Of a stretch of 64,000 nucleotides of DNA, positions 62,029 to 64,000 are shown one piece after another (positions within the stretch are counted from its first letter, which is position 1; each line of letters starts with the position of its first letter). The stretch spans positions 558,001 to 622,000 of the forward strand of contig NZ_JBLXIK010000002.1 of the NCBI RefSeq assembly GCF_048269565.1. The letters are read 5' to 3'. The notes below the pieces were generated by a model that did not search any database, was not told the DNA's origin, and saw only the letters and a program-made list of their open reading frames with translations. The position numbers and the translations under genes are program-made. The stretch is from Maricaulis sp048269565 (GTDB taxonomy: Bacteria > Pseudomonadota > Alphaproteobacteria > Caulobacterales > Maricaulaceae).

Positions 62029-64000
62029 AATCCAACCAGAAACTAACGCGGGCGGCGCTTCTGCTCAGCACTATTGCCTCAACCGTGCTGATTGCGGCAC
62101 CGGTCCAGGCTCAGCAGGCCGGCGAGACCGCCAGCCAGGACGTGATCACCGTCACCGCCCGCCGCCGCGAGGAATCGCTGCAGGACGTGCCATTGGCCGT
62201 GACCGCCTATTCCGGCGAGCAACTCGAAGCCATGGGCGCTGTCGACATTCTGGCCGTTGCCGAAACGACGCCAAATGTGACGCTTGAAGCCTCGCGCGGC
62301 ACCAACTCGACCCTCACCGCCTTCATCCGCGGTGTTGGCCAGCAGGATCCGGTTGCCGGTTTTGAAGCCGGTGTGGGCATCTATGTCGATGACGTCTATC
62401 TCAACCGTCCGCAGGCTGCGGTTCTCGACATCTACGATGTCGAGCGCATCGAAGTGCTGCGTGGCCCGCAGGGCACGCTCTATGGCCGCAACACCATCGG
62501 TGGCGCGATCAAATACGTCACCCGCCGCCTCGACCCCGATGCGCCAAGCCTGACGGCCCGCATCAATGTCGGTTCCTACGGCCAGTTCGACCAGATCGTG
62601 TCCGGCAGCCTGCCGATGGGCGACACCTTCCGCGTCGGTGCAGCTGTTGCCAATCTCCAGCGCGACGGTTTCGGGACCAACCTGTACAATGGCGACGAAA
62701 ATTATAACAAGGACGTGCTTGGCTATCGTGTCAGCGCCGAGTGGGAGCCGACACCTGATCTGTTCTTCCGTCTCGCCTATGACAATGTCGAGGACACCTC
62801 CAATGCACGTGGCGGTCACCGTCTGATCCCGAGTGCGGCCGGCTACCCGGCCTTCTACGGCGTTCTGGACAATGTGTTCGACACCCGCGCCGGTCTCGAT
62901 GTCGTCGCCCAGAGCGTCGAGAGCGATGGCCTTGCCCTGACCACCGAGTGGAACATCAATGACAGCTGGACCGTGCGGAATATCCTGTCCCAGCGTCAGG
63001 ACGATTCCACGACCCCGATCGACTTCGACAATCTTCCGGAAGGCGATCTCGACGTTCCTGCGATCTACACCAATGAGCAGATCTCCGAGGAATTCCAGGT
63101 TCTGTATGAAGGTGACCGCCTCGCCGGTGTGATGGGTTACTATTACCTTGATGCCAACGCCACGACCGTGTTCGACGTTCTGCTCGACACCGTGCTGACC
63201 GGCCTCAACGCCCAGACCTTCGGTGATGTCGACACCACGACCTGGTCGGTCTTCGCCAACTTCACCTATGACCTCACCGATACGATCAGCCTGACCCTGG
63301 GTGGTCGCTATACTGAAGACGAGCGGACCTCGCGCGTGCTGCGCCGTACCTATCTCGGCGGCTTCTCGGAGTATTTCGGCGGCACCGGCTTTGCGATTGC
63401 CACCACCTCCGACTTCCTCGGCACCAATTCCTGGGATGATTTCAGCCCGACGGTTTCGGTCGCCTGGCAGCCAAGCAGCTCGAACAATTTCTACTTCACC
63501 TACACCCAGGGCTTCAAAGGCGGCGGCTTCGATCCGCGTGCCCAGACCACCGGCGCCCCGGATTTCGATCTCAGCGGCACGGTTACGGCTGACGAAGTCT
63601 TCGAATTCATGGCCTTCGATCCTGAAACGGTCGACAGCTTCGAACTCGGCTGGAAATACCAGGGCGGCAGCTACAGCCACGCCGTCGCACTGTTCCACAT
63701 GGACTATACCGACATCCAGGTTCCGGGTTCGGTGGGTATTGATACCGATAATGACGGCGTCAACGATACCTTCACGGGCGTGACGACCAATGCCGGTGCC
63801 GCGACGATCACGGGCATCGAATATGAAGGTAATGTGGACCTCGGCAGCGACGTCTTCACCGGCGGCGACCAGCTGACCTTCGCCTGGGCCCTGGGCATCC
63901 TCGACGGCAGCTATGACGAGTTCATCAACGCCTTTGGTGTCGATATCTCCAATGACGTCGTGATCCAGAATACGCCGGAAGCCAACCTCAGCGCGACCAT
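62025..64000 (+). CDS. TonB-dependent outer-membrane receptor, N-terminal part
   Basis: About 658 residues are visible; the barrel continues past the right edge. A signal peptide (AALLLSTIASTVLIAAPVQA) precedes the plug domain: DVITVTARRREESLQDVPLA is the TonB-box and plug start, GVGIYVDDVYLNRPQ and ERIEVLRGPQGTLYGRNTIG are conserved plug motifs. Barrel strands follow (SLTLGGRYTEDERTSR, FYFTYTQGFKGGGFDP). The subgroup resembles receptors of marine and freshwater alphaproteobacteria that import organic compounds. Coupling to a hydrolase and divergence from an acyl-CoA operon suggest an organic substrate rather than iron. Confidence 0.94.
   Translation, partial: MKSNQKLTRAALLLSTIASTVLIAAPVQAQQAGETASQDVITVTARRREESLQDVPLAVTAYSGEQLEAMGAVDILAVAETTPNVTLEASRGTNSTLTAFIRGVGQQDPVAGFEAGVGIYVDDVYLNRPQAAVLDIYDVERIEVLRGPQGTLYGRNTIGGAIKYVTRRLDPDAPSLTARINVGSYGQFDQIVSGSLPMGDTFRVGAAVANLQRDGFGTNLYNGDENYNKDVLGYRVSAEWEPTPDLFFRLAYDNVEDTSNARGGHRLIPSAAGYPAFYGVLDNVFDTRAGLDVVAQSVESDGLALTTEWNINDSWTVRNILSQRQDDSTTPIDFDNLPEGDLDVPAIYTNEQISEEFQVLYEGDRLAGVMGYYYLDANATTVFDVLLDTVLTGLNAQTFGDVDTTTWSVFANFTYDLTDTISLTLGGRYTEDERTSRVLRRTYLGGFSEYFGGTGFAIATTSDFLGTNSWDDFSPTVSVAWQPSSSNNFYFTYTQGFKGGGFDPRAQTTGAPDFDLSGTVTADEVFEFMAFDPETVDSFELGWKYQGGSYSHAVALFHMDYTDIQVPGSVGIDTDNDGVNDTFTGVTTNAGAATITGIEYEGNVDLGSDVFTGGDQLTFAWALGILDGSYDEFINAFGVDISNDVVIQNTPEANLSAT

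Overview
This is a 64 kb, GC-rich, densely coding bacterial window. It looks like an alphaproteobacterium near the Maricaulales/Hyphomonadaceae: EipA (DUF1134) with a CtrA-type site upstream, an IF3 whose N-terminus matches alphaproteobacterial IF3 as I remember them, an alphaproteobacterial-type Zur box, and a TonB-dependent receptor. The taxonomic guess is inference. I saw no tRNA, rRNA, CRISPR array or insertion sequence.

Layout. 1-10.3 kb: the N-terminal part of an M3 peptidase lipoprotein, a nitrilase-like hydrolase, a flavin amine oxidase, eipA, two small proteins, an unknown membrane protein, a divergent MerR regulator/cation transporter pair with a classic 19-bp-spacer MerR operator, and envelope proteins (a lipoprotein and a Sel1/peptidoglycan-binding protein). 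10.4-15.1 kb: pheS, an unknown membrane protein, pheT and a nucleotidyltransferase, all translationally coupled. 15.3-16.5 kb: a class II Fic AMPylase behind a perfect 13-bp inverted repeat. 16.7-21.1 kb: rplT, rpmI, a Zur-box-linked MerC protein, a 1-module and a 4-module secreted protein, and infC with a probable AUA start. 21.2-31.3 kb: two glycosyltransferases, GNAT, TPR, a GGDEF protein with a dead receiver domain, queG, a RelE/ParE-type toxin-antitoxin pair, GST, a CDF transporter, a nucleoside hydrolase and uppP.

31.3-41.9 kb holds one nine-gene branched-chain amino acid operon on the minus strand, transcribed ilvD-ilvC-ilvB-ilvM-leuA-ilvE-leuC-leuD-leuB. In front of ilvD I find an unlisted 45-residue leader peptide packed with Leu/Val/Ile codons, followed by a strong terminator and a candidate antiterminator pairing. 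This is a complete ribosome-mediated attenuator and the clearest hidden signal in the window.

42.6-55.7 kb is nitrogen assimilation and envelope: amtB, a TorF-type porin, a BNR-like lipoprotein coupled to a large zinc metalloprotease, a truncated GntR DNA-binding domain, gltD-gltB (small subunit first) and ppa. 55.7-64 kb is a candidate uptake and catabolic island. Leftward run TetR, enoyl-CoA hydratase, an AMP-forming acyl-CoA ligase, two MaoC proteins (one with and one without catalytic residues) and a phytoene-desaturase-like flavoprotein. Rightward run an alpha/beta hydrolase and a TonB-dependent receptor. Nearly every junction is a 4-nt ATGA overlap. The set reads as import of an unknown compound, possible hydrolysis, CoA activation and beta-oxidation-like processing.
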